Source: an uncultured Flavobacteriales bacterium (GTDB lineage: Bacteria; Bacteroidota; Bacteroidia; Flavobacteriales_G; Salibacteraceae). Taken from it: a stretch of 64,000 nt of DNA. This document shows positions 8,267-18,523 of the stretch, piece by piece. Numbering within the stretch: position 1 is the first letter of the stretch; every line of letters starts with the position of its first letter. The stretch covers positions 186,001 to 250,000 of the forward strand of contig CAKZKD010000028.1 of the NCBI GenBank assembly GCA_937121175.1, read 5' to 3'. The notes below the pieces were generated by a model. That model did not search any database. It was given only the letters and a program-made list of their open reading frames with translations, and was not told the origin of the DNA. Both the position numbers and the translations under genes were made by a program.

Positions 8267-8503
8267 TTATCCTCCCGAAAAAGGTGGTAAAATTGATATC
8301 TCGTCGTTATCTTTTAGTATCAGACCACCATTCTCAAAACGATTGTTCACTGCTAGTTTACATTCGATTCTAGTTAATACAGGATAAGCTATCTCTAGTT
8401 CTTCTGAAAGGTCTTTAAGCGAAGTTTTATTGAAATGAAAATCCAATTGATTTGAATTCACTAGCTCAGTAGTTTGACCGTAGAAAGTAAGTTTTAGATT
8501 CAT
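8267..8503 (-). CDS. moaD: molybdopterin synthase sulfur carrier subunit MoaD
   Basis: This 78-residue ubiquitin-like protein ends in the diagnostic PPFSGG, whose terminal Gly is adenylylated and thiocarboxylated before sulfur is passed to MoaE. The beta-grasp core (LKLTFYGQTTELV, CKLAVNNRF, LKDNDEISILPP) is complete. It overlaps mobA upstream by 4 bases and is followed by moaE after 12 bases, so the two synthase subunits are made from adjacent cistrons. The E1-like activator MoeB is not in the window. Confidence 0.93.
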   Translation of the reverse strand: MNLKLTFYGQTTELVNSNQLDFHFNKTSLKDLSEELEIAYPVLTRIECKLAVNNRFENGGLILKDNDEISILPPFSGG

Positions 8504-9057
8504 TTTCTAACTCGATATAAATCCTCTAGTGAATTAATATTTCTAAAGCAATCCTTCTGATTGTTTGAAAACTGAACATCAATAACTTCTTGAGATTCTA
8601 AAAAGCCAAAAACCGACCTTCCTCCGTTTTCAATGTGTCGTTCTAAACCACTTAACACTTTTGTAGGGTATATTCCGATTAATGGGTATCTACTTTCCTC
8701 ACAACTTGATATGATAATTGTATTCAAATTCAAATGTTGAATAAGTTTACTTATGCAATCCTTCGTTAAAAAAGGAGCATCAACAGAAACAATTAGAACT
8801 GCATTATTCTTCGAATTTTTGAGCCCAGAATGCAACCCACCAAGCGGGCCAATTTCTGAATATTGGTCTGTAATTACTGGTTGACCAAACTTTATATAAG
8901 TTTTATCGGAAGTAGAAATTGACAACGTCATTTCTAATGATGATATAGTATCAATTAAATACTTCACCATAGCCTTTCCATTTATTTCAAGAAGGCCTTT
9001 ATCAGTGCCCATTCGAGTACTTTTCCCACCAGCAAGTATGACAGCTTCAATACTCAT
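8500..9057 (-). CDS. mobA: molybdenum cofactor guanylyltransferase MobA-like
   Basis: The 185-residue protein opens with the nucleotidyltransferase signature VILAGGKSTRMGTDKGLLEI, then SIxTSDKTYIKFG, GPLGGLHSGL and VSVDAPFL, the order of motifs in MobA. MobA transfers GMP to the molybdenum cofactor to give the bis-MGD form used by DMSO-reductase-family enzymes. At this level it cannot be told for certain from MocA or other small NTP transferases, but its place between tauE and moaD strongly favours MobA. It overlaps moaD by 4 bases and the upstream permease gene by 1 base. Confidence 0.9.
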   Translation of the reverse strand: MSIEAVILAGGKSTRMGTDKGLLEINGKAMVKYLIDTISSLEMTLSISTSDKTYIKFGQPVITDQYSEIGPLGGLHSGLKNSKNNAVLIVSVDAPFLTKDCISKLIQHLNLNTIIISSCEESRYPLIGIYPTKVLSGLERHIENGGRSVFGFLESQEVIDVQFSNNQKDCFRNINSLEDLYRVRK

Positions 9058-9782
9058 TAGAAGAAAATCAATTTGGCAGAAGCTAAAGCCAAAACACCAG
9101 TCAACAAATAGGACAACCTTTGGGTGTTGAGCATTTTCCCTCCGAAATAGGAACCGGTAAAACCTCCTATTAAAGCGAGGCCAATAAGAAGCACAAAGTT
9201 TGGCTCTATTTCAATTCCTGAAATAGACAAGCCAATGAGTCCCGCTAAAGAATTCACCCAAATAAATAGCGCAGAAATTGCAGCTGTTTGTTTAACAGTG
9301 GCCCAACCAAAAAGCAGAATTAATGGCGAAAGAATGATTCCTCCGCCTATACCAATTAAACCTGAAAAAAAACCAATTAATGCTCCCGAAATTAAACCGT
9401 AAATTAATGGAACACTTGCATTGTTCATTTGATTTTCGTTAGGCTTCCACATCATTCTTATGACGGCAAAAACTAATAATACACCCAATATTTTTTTGTA
9501 AATATCCCCATCAACACTCAAATATCCACCTACCAATGCGGCCGGAATTGAAGTAATGACAAAGGGGTAAAACGAACGCCAATTAAAATAACCCAGTCGT
9601 CTAAACTGCATGAACGCAATGCCAGCAACAAAAAGGTTTAATATTAAAGCAGTTGGTTTCATGTAAATTGCTGAAACACCCATTATAGCCATTAAAGCCA
9701 AATATCCGCTTGCGCCTCCATGGCCAACCGAAGCATACAAAAAAGCCACAAACGGAAATAGAATATATAAGGCTATTTCCAC
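9057..9782 (-). CDS. TauE/SafE-family sulfite/anion permease
   Basis: The 241-residue integral membrane protein has about eight hydrophobic helices and the family's conserved GHGGAS near the N terminus (VGHGGASGYLAL) and GLIGIGGGIILSPL in the middle. Characterised TauE/SafE proteins export sulfite, sulfoacetate or related anions, or move thiosulfate. Its one-base overlaps with the ModE-like gene upstream and mobA downstream place it firmly inside the cofactor operon. That suggests either sulfite handling by a molybdenum sulfite oxidase pathway or movement of molybdate or another oxyanion. The substrate is inference only. Confidence 0.88.
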   Translation of the reverse strand: MEIALYILFPFVAFLYASVGHGGASGYLALMAIMGVSAIYMKPTALILNLFVAGIAFMQFRRLGYFNWRSFYPFVITSIPAALVGGYLSVDGDIYKKILGVLLVFAVIRMMWKPNENQMNNASVPLIYGLISGALIGFFSGLIGIGGGIILSPLILLFGWATVKQTAAISALFIWVNSLAGLIGLSISGIEIEPNFVLLIGLALIGGFTGSYFGGKMLNTQRLSYLLTGVLALASAKLIFF

Positions 9783-10108
9783 TAATTCAATTTTCCAGAT
9801 TCCGATTCAAAAAACTGTTTGGTATTGGTTTCAGCAGTTCTAAATTTCAGAATCATTTCTTTTCCAAAATCTGTGACTTGGGTACCGCCTCCGCCTTTTC
9901 CTCCACTTATTTTTTCTACCAATGGCTTATCAGAAACTTCGTTCATAGAATCTATTAATTTCCACGCCTTTTTGTAGGACATTTTTAGCGATTTACAGGC
10001 ACTATTTATAGAACCATCTATCAAAATTTGTTCGAGCAATCGCACACGTCCAACTCCCAAAATAATTTGGTCATTATGCTCTAGCCATATCCTTCCTTTG
10101 ACTTTCAT
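9782..10108 (-). CDS. ModE N-terminal-like winged-helix regulator without molybdate-binding domain
   Basis: The 108-residue protein is a single LysR/ModE-type winged helix: VGRVRLLEQILIDGSINSACKSLKMSYKKAWKLIDSMN followed by the wing motif GGKGGGGTQVTDFG, both typical of the ModE DNA-binding domain. E. coli ModE has two further TOBE/Mop domains that bind molybdate; here the protein stops after the HTH and a short helix. It is the first gene of the cofactor operon, 18 bases downstream of a perfect TATATTTG element, so it probably controls its own operon. How it senses molybdate, if it does, is not apparent from its sequence. Confidence 0.88.
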   Translation of the reverse strand: MKVKGRIWLEHNDQIILGVGRVRLLEQILIDGSINSACKSLKMSYKKAWKLIDSMNEVSDKPLVEKISGGKGGGGTQVTDFGKEMILKFRTAETNTKQFFESESGKLN

Positions 10109-10126
10109 TTAAGCGTTATATCCTAG

Positions 10127-10134
10127 CAAATATA
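10127..10134 (-). promoter_or_regulatory. TAnnTTTG promoter of the molybdenum cofactor operon
   Basis: On the minus strand this reads TATATTTG, an exact match to the Bacteroidota -7 consensus, 18 bases before the ModE-like ATG. The nearest TTTG upstream (10152-10149) is only 14 bases away and lies in the T tract of the gltA terminator, so the -33 element is weak or differently placed. Confidence 0.65.
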
Positions 10135-10150
10135 ACGACATCAATGAGCA

Positions 10151-10182
10151 AAAAAAAGCCCTAGAGAAATATCTCTAGGGCT
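10151..10182 (-). terminator. rho-independent terminator of gltA
   Basis: Read on the minus strand, a perfect 11-bp stem AGCCCTAGAGA/TCTCTAGGGCT (10182-10172 and 10167-10157) with a TATT loop is followed by a T run. It sits 24 bases after the gltA stop. Confidence 0.92.
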
Positions 10183-10206
10183 CCGCATTTTAAAATCTAG
10201 ATCAAC

Positions 10207-11496
10207 CTATTTTCTATCTCCCATATTTACAAAATCGCGGTGATTAGCGCCAGTGTAAATTTGTCTTGGGCGACCAATTGGTTCGTTGTTTTCTCTCATT
10301 TCTTTCCATTGAGCTATCCAACCTGGTAAACGGCCTAATGCAAACATTACCGTAAACATTTGCGTCGGAATTCCCATAGCACGGTAAATAATTCCTGAGT
10401 AGAAATCTACATTAGGATATAATTTACGCTCTACGAAATACGGGTCCTTAAGTGCAGTTTCTTCCAATCCCTTTGCAATTTCAAGAACAGGGTCGTTAAC
10501 GCCCAATTTAGCCAATACAGAATCTGCAGCTTTCTTGATAATCTTAGCTCTTGGGTCAAAGTTTTTATAAACTCGGTGACCAAATCCCATTAAACGGAAG
10601 GGATCGTTTTTATCTTTAGCCTTAGCCATATATTTTTCGACATCACCGCCATCAGCTCTTATAGCTTCCAACATTTCAATCACCGCTTGGTTAGCACCAC
10701 CGTGCAATGGTCCCCAAAGCGCAGAAATTCCGGCAGAAACTGAAGAATACAAACTTGCGTGACTTGAACCTACAATTCTTACCGTAGAAGTTGAGCAGTT
10801 TTGCTCGTGCTCAGCATGCAAGATTAACAGCTTGTTCAAAGCATCAGATAAAACTGAATCAGTCTTGTACTGTTCCGAAGGAATTGCGAACATCATTCTC
10901 AAGAAATTTGAGCAGTAATCCAACTCGTTATCTGGATAGTTTACTGGATGCCCAATTTCATTTTTAAACGCCCAAGAAGCCAAAGTTGGCATTTTGGCAA
11001 TTATTCGAATAATACTTAAATGCACTTCTTCAGAAGAACGATTTGGATCTAATGATTCAGGGTAAAATGCAGTAAGGGAAGAAATAAGTGAAGAAAGAAC
11101 ACCCATTGGATGTGCTTTTGAAGGGAATCCATCTAAAATATTTTTGATTTCTTCATGAACTAAAGTGTGCTCCGTAATTTCCTTACAAAAAGCCTCATAT
11201 TGAGCCTTATTGGGTAATTCACCATGAATAATCAAGTACGTCACCTCAAGGAAAGAAGCATTTTCGGCCAATTCTTCAATCGAATAACCTCGGTATCTAA
11301 GGATTCCGTTTTCACCATCAAGATAAGTAATCGCACTTTTGGTAGAACCCGTATTCTTAAAACCAGGATCGAGCGTAATTAAACCCGACTGCGCGCGCAA
11401 TTTACTAATATCAATTCCCTTCTCGTTTTCCGTTCCCTCTACTACTGGCAATTCGTATGATTTGCCCTCGTATGTTAGTGTAGCCTTATCTGACAT
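10207..11496 (-). CDS. gltA: citrate synthase
   Basis: The 429-residue protein is a type II (hexameric-class) citrate synthase. It condenses acetyl-CoA and oxaloacetate at the entry to the TCA cycle. Visible landmarks are GFKNTGSTKSAITYLDGE at the N terminus, LHAEHEQNCSTSTVR with the catalytic His, GPLHGGANQAV, MGFGHRVYKNFDPRA with the second catalytic His, and the C-terminal DFYSGIIYRAMGIP. Length and N terminus fit the family. A 102-base gap separates it from eno upstream; a degenerate TATTTTCG element lies in that gap, so it may have its own promoter. A strong hairpin terminator follows. Confidence 0.97.
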   Translation of the reverse strand: MSDKATLTYEGKSYELPVVEGTENEKGIDISKLRAQSGLITLDPGFKNTGSTKSAITYLDGENGILRYRGYSIEELAENASFLEVTYLIIHGELPNKAQYEAFCKEITEHTLVHEEIKNILDGFPSKAHPMGVLSSLISSLTAFYPESLDPNRSSEEVHLSIIRIIAKMPTLASWAFKNEIGHPVNYPDNELDYCSNFLRMMFAIPSEQYKTDSVLSDALNKLLILHAEHEQNCSTSTVRIVGSSHASLYSSVSAGISALWGPLHGGANQAVIEMLEAIRADGGDVEKYMAKAKDKNDPFRLMGFGHRVYKNFDPRAKIIKKAADSVLAKLGVNDPVLEIAKGLEETALKDPYFVERKLYPNVDFYSGIIYRAMGIPTQMFTVMFALGRLPGWIAQWKEMRENNEPIGRPRQIYTGANHRDFVNMGDRK

Positions 11497-11598
11497 TTCT
11501 TGCTAATTCTTTAATTATTCTTCTTTAAAACAACCTTAAACCCCTTATGTTTAGCGGTTTTGCGAAAATACATCGCAGCCGCCTAATTTCCTAGTGTA

Positions 11599-14009
<2,411 letters not shown>

Positions 14010-14050
14010 GCAATCGTTTATTTTGAGTCTTATTATTCTTCTTTCACCCT

Positions 14051-14074
14051 ATTAATGCGGCTTCTCCGCTTAAT
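14051..14074 (-). promoter_or_regulatory. small hairpin in the carA leader
   Basis: On the minus strand, ATTAAGCGG, loop AGAAG, CCGC, one bulged base and TTAAT form a stem about 42 bases before the carA ATG. It lies downstream of the rplQ terminator in a 268-base gap with no other gene. No T run follows, so it is not a terminator; a role in carA control or mRNA stability is a guess. Confidence 0.3.
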
Positions 14075-14210
14075 GGCTTGGTTGTCCAAATTACTATTTG
14101 CCTTATAGAATAAAGCTCAATTCACCAGATAGTTATTTACACGTATTGAACATCATTGTACCTCTAAAAATGCGAGTTAAAAAACATTATAACACTCATT
14201 TTTGTCCAAA

Positions 14211-14248
14211 AAAAAAGGACAAGACTAAAATTAGTCTCATCCTTTTTT
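14211..14248 (-). terminator. terminator of the ribosomal superoperon
   Basis: The stem AGACTAA/TTAGTCT (14222-14228 and 14231-14237) extends past a 2x2 internal loop into GGA/TCC flanked by A6 and T6 tracts. It lies about 30 bases after the rplQ stop and could work on both strands. Confidence 0.85.
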
Positions 14249-14277
14249 ACAAGTTTATTTAGAACAATGAATCAAAA

Positions 14278-14874
14278 TTAATCCTTGTCTTTATCCTCTT
14301 CCTTTGAGTCCGCCTCAGCTTTTGGAGCTTCTTTTTTCTCCTCTGCTTTTGGCTCTTCTACTTTAGCCTCTGGAGCTGGAGTTTCTTTAACCTCTTCAAC
14401 TACTTCAGCTTCTTCAACCGCTGCTTTTGTTTCAGCCGCAGGTTTTGTCGCTTCATCAGAAGATTTTTTACGTCTTCTTCTTGTAGTTTTCTTTTTAGTT
14501 TCCGCTCCGTAGATATCGTTGTAATCAACCAACTCAATCATACACATCTCTGCGCCATCACCTTTTCTATATCCAGTTTTAATTACTCTGGTATATCCAC
14601 CTGGTCTGTCTGCAATTTTTGGTGCCACATCTCTAAACAATTCAGCAACTACTTCCTTGTTTTGTAGGTATCCAAAAACAACTCTTCGTGAGTGTGTTGT
14701 ATCTTTTTTAGCTTTAGTCAACAATGGCTCAACGTATCTTCTCAACGTTTTACCTTTTGCTAAAGTTGTATTTATTCGCTTGTGTTCAATTAAAGAACTT
14801 GCAAGGTTAGCCATCAAAGCACGACGGTGTCCTGCTTTTCTACCTAAACTTTTTGTTTTGTTATTGTGTCTCAT
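14278..14874 (-). CDS. rplQ: 50S ribosomal protein L17 with long acidic tail
   Basis: Residues 1 to about 125 are standard bL17 ([53 protein letters not shown]). The remaining ~70 residues switch from a basic run ([15 protein letters not shown]) to an Ala/Glu/Lys/Pro-rich, probably disordered acidic tail ending KEEDKDKD. bL17 lies near the peptide exit tunnel. Such tails occur in other Bacteroidota L17 proteins, but their role is unknown. This is the last gene of the superoperon, 36 bases after rpoA, and is followed by a terminator. Confidence 0.97.
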   Translation of the reverse strand: MRHNNKTKSLGRKAGHRRALMANLASSLIEHKRINTTLAKGKTLRRYVEPLLTKAKKDTTHSRRVVFGYLQNKEVVAELFRDVAPKIADRPGGYTRVIKTGYRKGDGAEMCMIELVDYNDIYGAETKKKTTRRRRKKSSDEATKPAAETKAAVEEAEVVEEVKETPAPEAKVEEPKAEEKKEAPKAEADSKEEDKDKD

Positions 14875-14910
14875 TTTAACTCGAAATTCGCAGTTAGCAA
14901 TTCTTTAATA

Positions 14911-15900
14911 TTACTCCTTGTCTAGTTTGTATTTCGATAGGTTCATTCCAAAAGAAAGACCTTTAACTTCTACTAACTCTTCTAATTCAGTAAGTGATTT
15001 TTTACCGAAGTTTCTGAATTTGAGCATGTCGTTTTTATCGAATTGAACCAAATCGCCTAATGTTTCAATCTCAGCCGCTTTTAAACAGTTAAGAGCTCTT
15101 ACACTTAAATCAAGGTCAACTAGCTTAGTTTTAAGCAACTGACGCATATGCAATGAAGTTTCATCAAATTCTTCTTCTGCAGCTTTTTCTTCAGTATCCA
15201 ATGTAATTTTCTCATCAGAGAATAACATGAAATGGTGAATCAAAATTTTAGCACCTTCTTTCAAAGCTTCTTTTGGATGAACAGAACCATCTGTTTCAAT
15301 TTCCATGATTAACTTTTCGTAGTCGGTCTTTTGCTCAACACGATAGTTCTCTACAGAGTACTTTACATTTCTAATTGGAGTAAAAATTGAATCAATAGGA
15401 ACAGTTCCCAAAGACCCATCTACTTTATTCTCCTCAGCAGGAACATATCCACGACCTTTATTAATTGTCAATTCCATAGAAAGCTGAACGCCTTTATCCA
15501 TGTTTGCAATTACTTGGTCTGGATTCAATACTTGGAATGCAGAAGTAAATTGACCTATATCACCAGCAGTTAAAGCTTCTTGACCACCAACTTTGATGTT
15601 CACTTTTTCGCTGCTAATGTCTTCTATTTGTTGTTTGAAACGTACTTGTTTCAAATTCAAAATGATTTCAGTAATGTCTTCTGCTACGCCTTCGATAGTA
15701 GAAAATTCATGATCAACGCCATCAATCTTTACAGAAGTTACCGCAAAACCCTCCAGAGAAGAAAGTAAGATTCTTCTTAATGAATTACCAACGGTAATTC
15801 CGTATCCTGGTTCCAACGGTCTGAATTCGAATTGCCCAACTTTCTCGTCGGATTCGATCATTATGACTTTATCTGGTTTTTGAAAATCTAAGATTGCCAT
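14911..15900 (-). CDS. rpoA: DNA-directed RNA polymerase subunit alpha
   Basis: The 329-residue protein has the alpha N-terminal assembly domain ([30 protein letters not shown] and [17 protein letters not shown]) and, after an acidic linker ([12 protein letters not shown]), the C-terminal domain with two helix-hairpin-helix elements ([30 protein letters not shown]) that contact upstream DNA and activators. It is the scaffold for beta and beta' assembly. Its place between rpsD and rplQ is the classical alpha-operon order. Confidence 0.98.
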   Translation of the reverse strand: MAILDFQKPDKVIMIESDEKVGQFEFRPLEPGYGITVGNSLRRILLSSLEGFAVTSVKIDGVDHEFSTIEGVAEDITEIILNLKQVRFKQQIEDISSEKVNIKVGGQEALTAGDIGQFTSAFQVLNPDQVIANMDKGVQLSMELTINKGRGYVPAEENKVDGSLGTVPIDSIFTPIRNVKYSVENYRVEQKTDYEKLIMEIETDGSVHPKEALKEGAKILIHHFMLFSDEKITLDTEEKAAEEEFDETSLHMRQLLKTKLVDLDLSVRALNCLKAAEIETLGDLVQFDKNDMLKFRNFGKKSLTELEELVEVKGLSFGMNLSKYKLDKE

Positions 15901-15928
15901 GTTTTATTGTTAAAGATTACGTTAATGA

Positions 15929-16537
15929 TTACTTAGAGTACAATTCGACGATCAACTGTTCTTTGATATTTTCCGGAATATCTAAACGTTGTGCGTTCTG
16001 TACATATGTTCCTGATAAATTCTCACGATTGAAATCCAACCAAGGGAATTTCGATACATCTGAAGATGCTACTGAGCTGCGAATGGCCTCTAACGATTTA
16101 GATTTTTCACGAACTGCAACAACGTCGCCAGGTCTTAGCGTATAAGAAGGAATATTTACAATTTCACCATTCACAGTTATATGTCTGTGCCCAACTAATT
16201 GTCTTCCACCTCTTCTTGACGGAGCGATTCCCATTCTAAATACTGTGTTATCTAATCTAGCTTCACAGAACATTAGCAAGTTTTCACCCGTAATTCCTTT
16301 AGTTCTTGATGCTTTATTAAACAAATTCTCGAACTGACGTTCCAAGATACCGTAAGTGTATTTTGCTTTTTGTTTTTCAGCAAGCTGAACAGCGTATTCA
16401 CTTTTTTTGTTTCTCCTCTTGTTTGGACCATGTTGTCCTGGAGGATATGCTTTTCTTTCTAGCGCTTTATCCGGCCCAAAGATTGGGTCTGCGAATTTCC
16501 TTGCGATTTTGGACTTGGGTCCTCTATATCTAGCCAT
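15929..16537 (-). CDS. rpsD: 30S ribosomal protein S4
   Basis: The 202-residue uS4 protein shows [15 protein letters not shown] at the N terminus, [22 protein letters not shown], and an S4 RNA-binding domain ([30 protein letters not shown]). It nucleates assembly of the 16S rRNA 5' domain. In enterobacteria S4 also represses the alpha operon; here a 78-base gap with a short palindrome lies just upstream, the largest internal gap of the superoperon and a possible place for such control. The N-terminal zinc-type Cys cluster of some S4 proteins is absent. Confidence 0.98.
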   Translation of the reverse strand: MARYRGPKSKIARKFADPIFGPDKALERKAYPPGQHGPNKRRNKKSEYAVQLAEKQKAKYTYGILERQFENLFNKASRTKGITGENLLMFCEARLDNTVFRMGIAPSRRGGRQLVGHRHITVNGEIVNIPSYTLRPGDVVAVREKSKSLEAIRSSVASSDVSKFPWLDFNRENLSGTYVQNAQRLDIPENIKEQLIVELYSK

Positions 16538-16579
16538 TTTTCTTTATTTATGAAAGGGATTATGAATTAAGGCATGTCC

Positions 16580-16592
16580 TTCGATAATCGAA
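16580..16592 (-). promoter_or_regulatory. palindrome in the rpsK-rpsD gap
   Basis: TTCGAT-A-ATCGAA is an exact 6-bp inverted repeat with a one-base centre, inside the 78-base gap before rpsD. It could be part of a leader recognised by S4, or chance in AT-rich DNA. Confidence 0.25.
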
Positions 16593-16615
16593 TTCCTTTC
16601 TAGATTAAAAATTAA

Positions 16616-16999
16616 TTATACTCTTCTTCTCTTTGGAGGACGACATCCATTATGTGGCAACGGAGTTACGTCAACGATTTCTGTAACTTGAATACCAGCA
16701 TTATGGATACTTCGTATTGCAGATTCTCTCCCTGAACCAGGACCTTTTACATACAACTTCACTTTTCTCAATCCAGCATCGTATGCTACTTGAGCACAAT
16801 CTTGTGCAGCTTGTTGTGCAGCGTAAGGAGTGTTCTTTTTCGAACCTCTAAATCCCATTTTACCAGCAGAAGACCAAGAAATAGTCTGACCTTGAGAATT
16901 GGTAAGCGTAATAATGATGTTATTGAAAGACGCTTTTACGTGCGCTTCACCAACTGAATCAATTTTTACTTTATACTTTTTTGCGCTTGACTTAGCCAT
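16616..16999 (-). CDS. rpsK: 30S ribosomal protein S11
   Basis: The 127-residue uS11 protein shows [38 protein letters not shown] and the highly conserved C terminus [13 protein letters not shown]. It sits on the 30S platform near the mRNA exit and the anti-Shine-Dalgarno region. It lies 8 bases after rpsM in the alpha-operon order rpsM-rpsK-rpsD-rpoA-rplQ. Confidence 0.98.
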   Translation of the reverse strand: MAKSSAKKYKVKIDSVGEAHVKASFNNIIITLTNSQGQTISWSSAGKMGFRGSKKNTPYAAQQAAQDCAQVAYDAGLRKVKLYVKGPGSGRESAIRSIHNAGIQVTEIVDVTPLPHNGCRPPKRRRV

Positions 17000-17007
17000 A
17001 TTATTTA

Positions 17008-17385
17008 CTATTTAGTTGCAATCTTTTTGTTTGCAATAGTTTTTCTTTTCCCTTTACGAGTTCGACTGTTGTTTTTGGTTCTTTGACCACGTAATGGTAA
17101 TCCGTTTCTATGTCGAATTCCTCTGTAGCAACCAATATCCATTAGTCGTTTAATATTCAGCTGTACTTCTGAACGTAAAGCTCCTTCAACCTTGAGAGTA
17201 GTGTTGATGTAGTTTCGGATTTTAGACAATTCGTCGTCATTCCAATCTTTCACTTTAGTATCAAGTGAAACACCACTTTCAGTAAGAATTTCGTGAGCTG
17301 TTGTTGGTCCTATTCCGTAAATGTACGTTAGTCCAATAACACCTCTTTTTTCTTTAGGTAGATCTATTCCTGCAATCCTAGCCAT
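17008..17385 (-). CDS. rpsM: 30S ribosomal protein S13
   Basis: The 125-residue uS13 protein opens [26 protein letters not shown], has the helix-two-turns-helix [21 protein letters not shown], and ends in a basic tail ([14 protein letters not shown]) that reaches the decoding site. It forms bridges with the 50S subunit in the 30S head. The start is 10 bases after the rpmJ stop. Confidence 0.98.
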   Translation of the reverse strand: MARIAGIDLPKEKRGVIGLTYIYGIGPTTAHEILTESGVSLDTKVKDWNDDELSKIRNYINTTLKVEGALRSEVQLNIKRLMDIGCYRGIRHRNGLPLRGQRTKNNSRTRKGKRKTIANKKIATK

Positions 17386-17395
17386 AATCTAGTTA

Positions 17396-17512
17396 TTATC
17401 CTTGTCTTTGTTTAAATTTTGGATTCTTCTTGTTAATCACGTACAATTTACCTTTACGGCGCACGATCTTACAATCCTCACTTCTTTTCTTAATTGATGC
17501 TCTTACTTTCAT
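17396..17512 (-). CDS. rpmJ: 50S ribosomal protein L36 (zinc-free form)
   Basis: Between infA and rpsM there is a complete 38-residue bL36 gene (ATG at 17512, TAA at 17398-17396): [20 protein letters not shown] at the N terminus, NPKFKQRQG at the end. Of the four zinc ligands of classical L36 (Cys, Cys, Cys, His) only one Cys remains, so this is the zinc-independent type usual in Bacteroidota. Gaps to its neighbours are 7 and 10 bases. Confidence 0.97.
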   Translation of the reverse strand: MKVRASIKKRSEDCKIVRRKGKLYVINKKNPKFKQRQG

Positions 17513-17519
17513 CAGTCTA

Positions 17520-17738
17520 TTATTTGTATCTGAATGTAATTCTTCCTTTAGTCAAATCGTATGGCGACATTTCAACCTTTACCTTATCACCGGGTAAAAT
17601 TTTGATGTAGTGCATTCTCATCTTACCTGAGATATGCGCTGTAATAACGTGACCATTTTCGAGTTCAACTCTAAACATCGCGTTTGAGAGTGCCTCTATA
17701 ATGGTTCCGTCTTGTTCTATCGATGCCTGTTTGGCCAT
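17520..17738 (-). CDS. infA: translation initiation factor IF-1
   Basis: The 72-residue protein is a single S1/OB fold: [34 protein letters not shown], then [23 protein letters not shown]-1 occupies the 30S A site during initiation. It starts 2 bases after the map stop, and rpmJ follows after 7 bases. Length and motifs are standard. Confidence 0.98.
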   Translation of the reverse strand: MAKQASIEQDGTIIEALSNAMFRVELENGHVITAHISGKMRMHYIKILPGDKVKVEMSPYDLTKGRITFRYK

Positions 17739-17740
17739 AC

Positions 17741-18523
17741 TTATTTATTTTCTAATACTTTTTCAATTTCATCAAAGCTTGACAGTATATCTGCCTTGCC
17801 ATTCTTAATTGCTACATCATGCTCAAAATGAGCAGATGGTTTTCCATCTTTTGTAACGATTGTCCAACCGTCACTCAGTTGCTTAACTTCCTTGACTCCC
17901 ATGTTAATCATAGGCTCAATAGCGATAGTCATTCCCTTCTTTAATTGTTTTCCTTTTCCAGCTCTTCCAAAATTTGGAACTTCTGGTCCTTCATGAAGAC
18001 TTTTACCAAGCCCATGTCCAACTAATTCTCGAACAACACCGTAACCGTGTTTTTCTGCAAAGGTCTGAACCGTATTTCCTATATCTCCAGTTCTATTACC
18101 TAGAACCGCCGCCTCAATACCTAAGTATAAAGCTTCTTTTGTGACTCTCAATAACTCCTTGACTTCTTTTGAAACTTCTCCTACTTCGAAAGTAAAAGCT
18201 GAATCTCCATAGAATTCATTCATTAAAACACCACAATCAACGGCCACAATATCACCACTTTTCAATGGCTTATTTGTAGGCAGACCATGCACAACTGCTT
18301 CGTTAACAGAAGTAAGAAGTGTACTTGGGCAACCGTACAAACCTTTAAATCCAGGTACTGCACCATTATCTCTTATAAACTCCTCAGCAACGGCATCCAA
18401 CTTATTTGTTGTAATTCCGGGCTCTATTAACTTAGCAACTTCGGCTAAAGTTTTTCCAACAAGCAAACAACTCTCACGCAGAACCTCAATTTCCTCGTCA
18501 GTCTTTAAAAAGATCTGACTCAT
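17741..18523 (-). CDS. map: type I methionine aminopeptidase
   Basis: The 260-residue protein removes the initiator Met from nascent chains. The five metal ligands can be placed: Asp in VAVDCGV, Asp in [10 protein letters not shown], His in [19 protein letters not shown], Glu in [11 protein letters not shown] and Glu in FEHDVAI. The N-terminal helix and the substrate-binding [10 protein letters not shown] are also typical of bacterial type I enzymes. It is immediately adjacent to secY (no spacer) and precedes infA by 2 bases, the order secY-map-infA seen in many phyla. Confidence 0.97.
   Translation of the reverse strand: MSQIFLKTDEEIEVLRESCLLVGKTLAEVAKLIEPGITTNKLDAVAEEFIRDNGAVPGFKGLYGCPSTLLTSVNEAVVHGLPTNKPLKSGDIVAVDCGVLMNEFYGDSAFTFEVGEVSKEVKELLRVTKEALYLGIEAAVLGNRTGDIGNTVQTFAEKHGYGVVRELVGHGLGKSLHEGPEVPNFGRAGKGKQLKKGMTIAIEPMINMGVKEVKQLSDGWTIVTKDGKPSAHFEHDVAIKNGKADILSSFDEIEKVLENK

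Noticed and set aside
14285-14512. 75-codon plus-strand ORF, Ser/Ala-rich
   Set aside because: Antisense of the Ala/Glu/Lys-rich L17 tail; its composition follows from the complementary codons.
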